Positions 63,957 through 64,000 of a DNA stretch of 64,000 bases are shown here, one piece after another. The stretch comes from Thermosipho sp. (in: thermotogales) (GTDB lineage Bacteria; Thermotogota; Thermotogae; Thermotogales; Fervidobacteriaceae), in assembly GCA_017656335.1 (NCBI GenBank), contig JACDOA010000004.1, forward strand, positions 43,901-107,900, given 5' to 3'. Within the stretch, counting starts at the first letter, position 1. The number at the start of each line of letters is the position of its first letter. Position numbers and translations under genes: made by a program. Below the pieces are notes generated by a model, which did no database searches, had not been told where the DNA came from, and worked only from the letters and a program-made list of their open reading frames with translations.

Positions 63957-64000
63957 ATGAAAAAAGGATGTCCGTTTGGAACACATAGAGTAATAGAACC
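63957..64000 (+). CDS. kdd: Truncated at window edge: probable L-erythro-3,5-diaminohexanoate dehydrogenase
   Basis: My translation MKKGCPFGTHRVIE after GGAGGGAG; only 14 codons visible, call rests on the recalled N-terminus and on operon order. Confidence 0.65.
   Translation, partial: MKKGCPFGTHRVIE

Overview
The window comes from an AT-rich genome. Gene content and order suggest a Thermotogales bacterium, probably Thermosipho-like; this is inferred from protein families, not computed. It is almost fully coding, and I saw no rRNA, tRNA, CRISPR array, transposase or phage gene. Main blocks: (1) minus-strand operon metG-gyrA-archease-lexA-rpiB-HDAC-like; (2) lactose/galactose operon (sugar ABC transporter, LacI, lacZ, a short GalA-like protein, galT, galK); (3) oligopeptide ABC transporter; (4) oxidative-stress cluster (Fur/PerR, peroxiredoxin, flavodiiron protein, ferritin, a 59-aa winged-helix ORF missing from the ORF track, superoxide reductase); (5) Gly/Arg-rich DUF5320-like proteins with radical SAM, PadR, tdk and a 5'-nucleotidase; (6) rex plus LUD protein; (7) a 13-gene Mbx-type membrane-bound oxidoreductase operon ending in a polyferredoxin-NAD(P)H flavoprotein fusion; (8) a ferredoxin/NifX-like/MinD-ferredoxin/PadR/MBL cluster; (9) GH20, ferritin-like and MFS genes; (10) threonine and glutamate genes (kbl, tdh, gltS); (11) the start of a lysine-fermentation operon. 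The best leads are the GalA-like protein that seems to have lost its catalytic barrel, the Mbx-flavoprotein fusion, the two PadR-associated clusters sharing Gly/Arg-rich tails, and several perfect palindromes placed on promoters. All homology calls were made by eye from the supplied translations and remembered family motifs.
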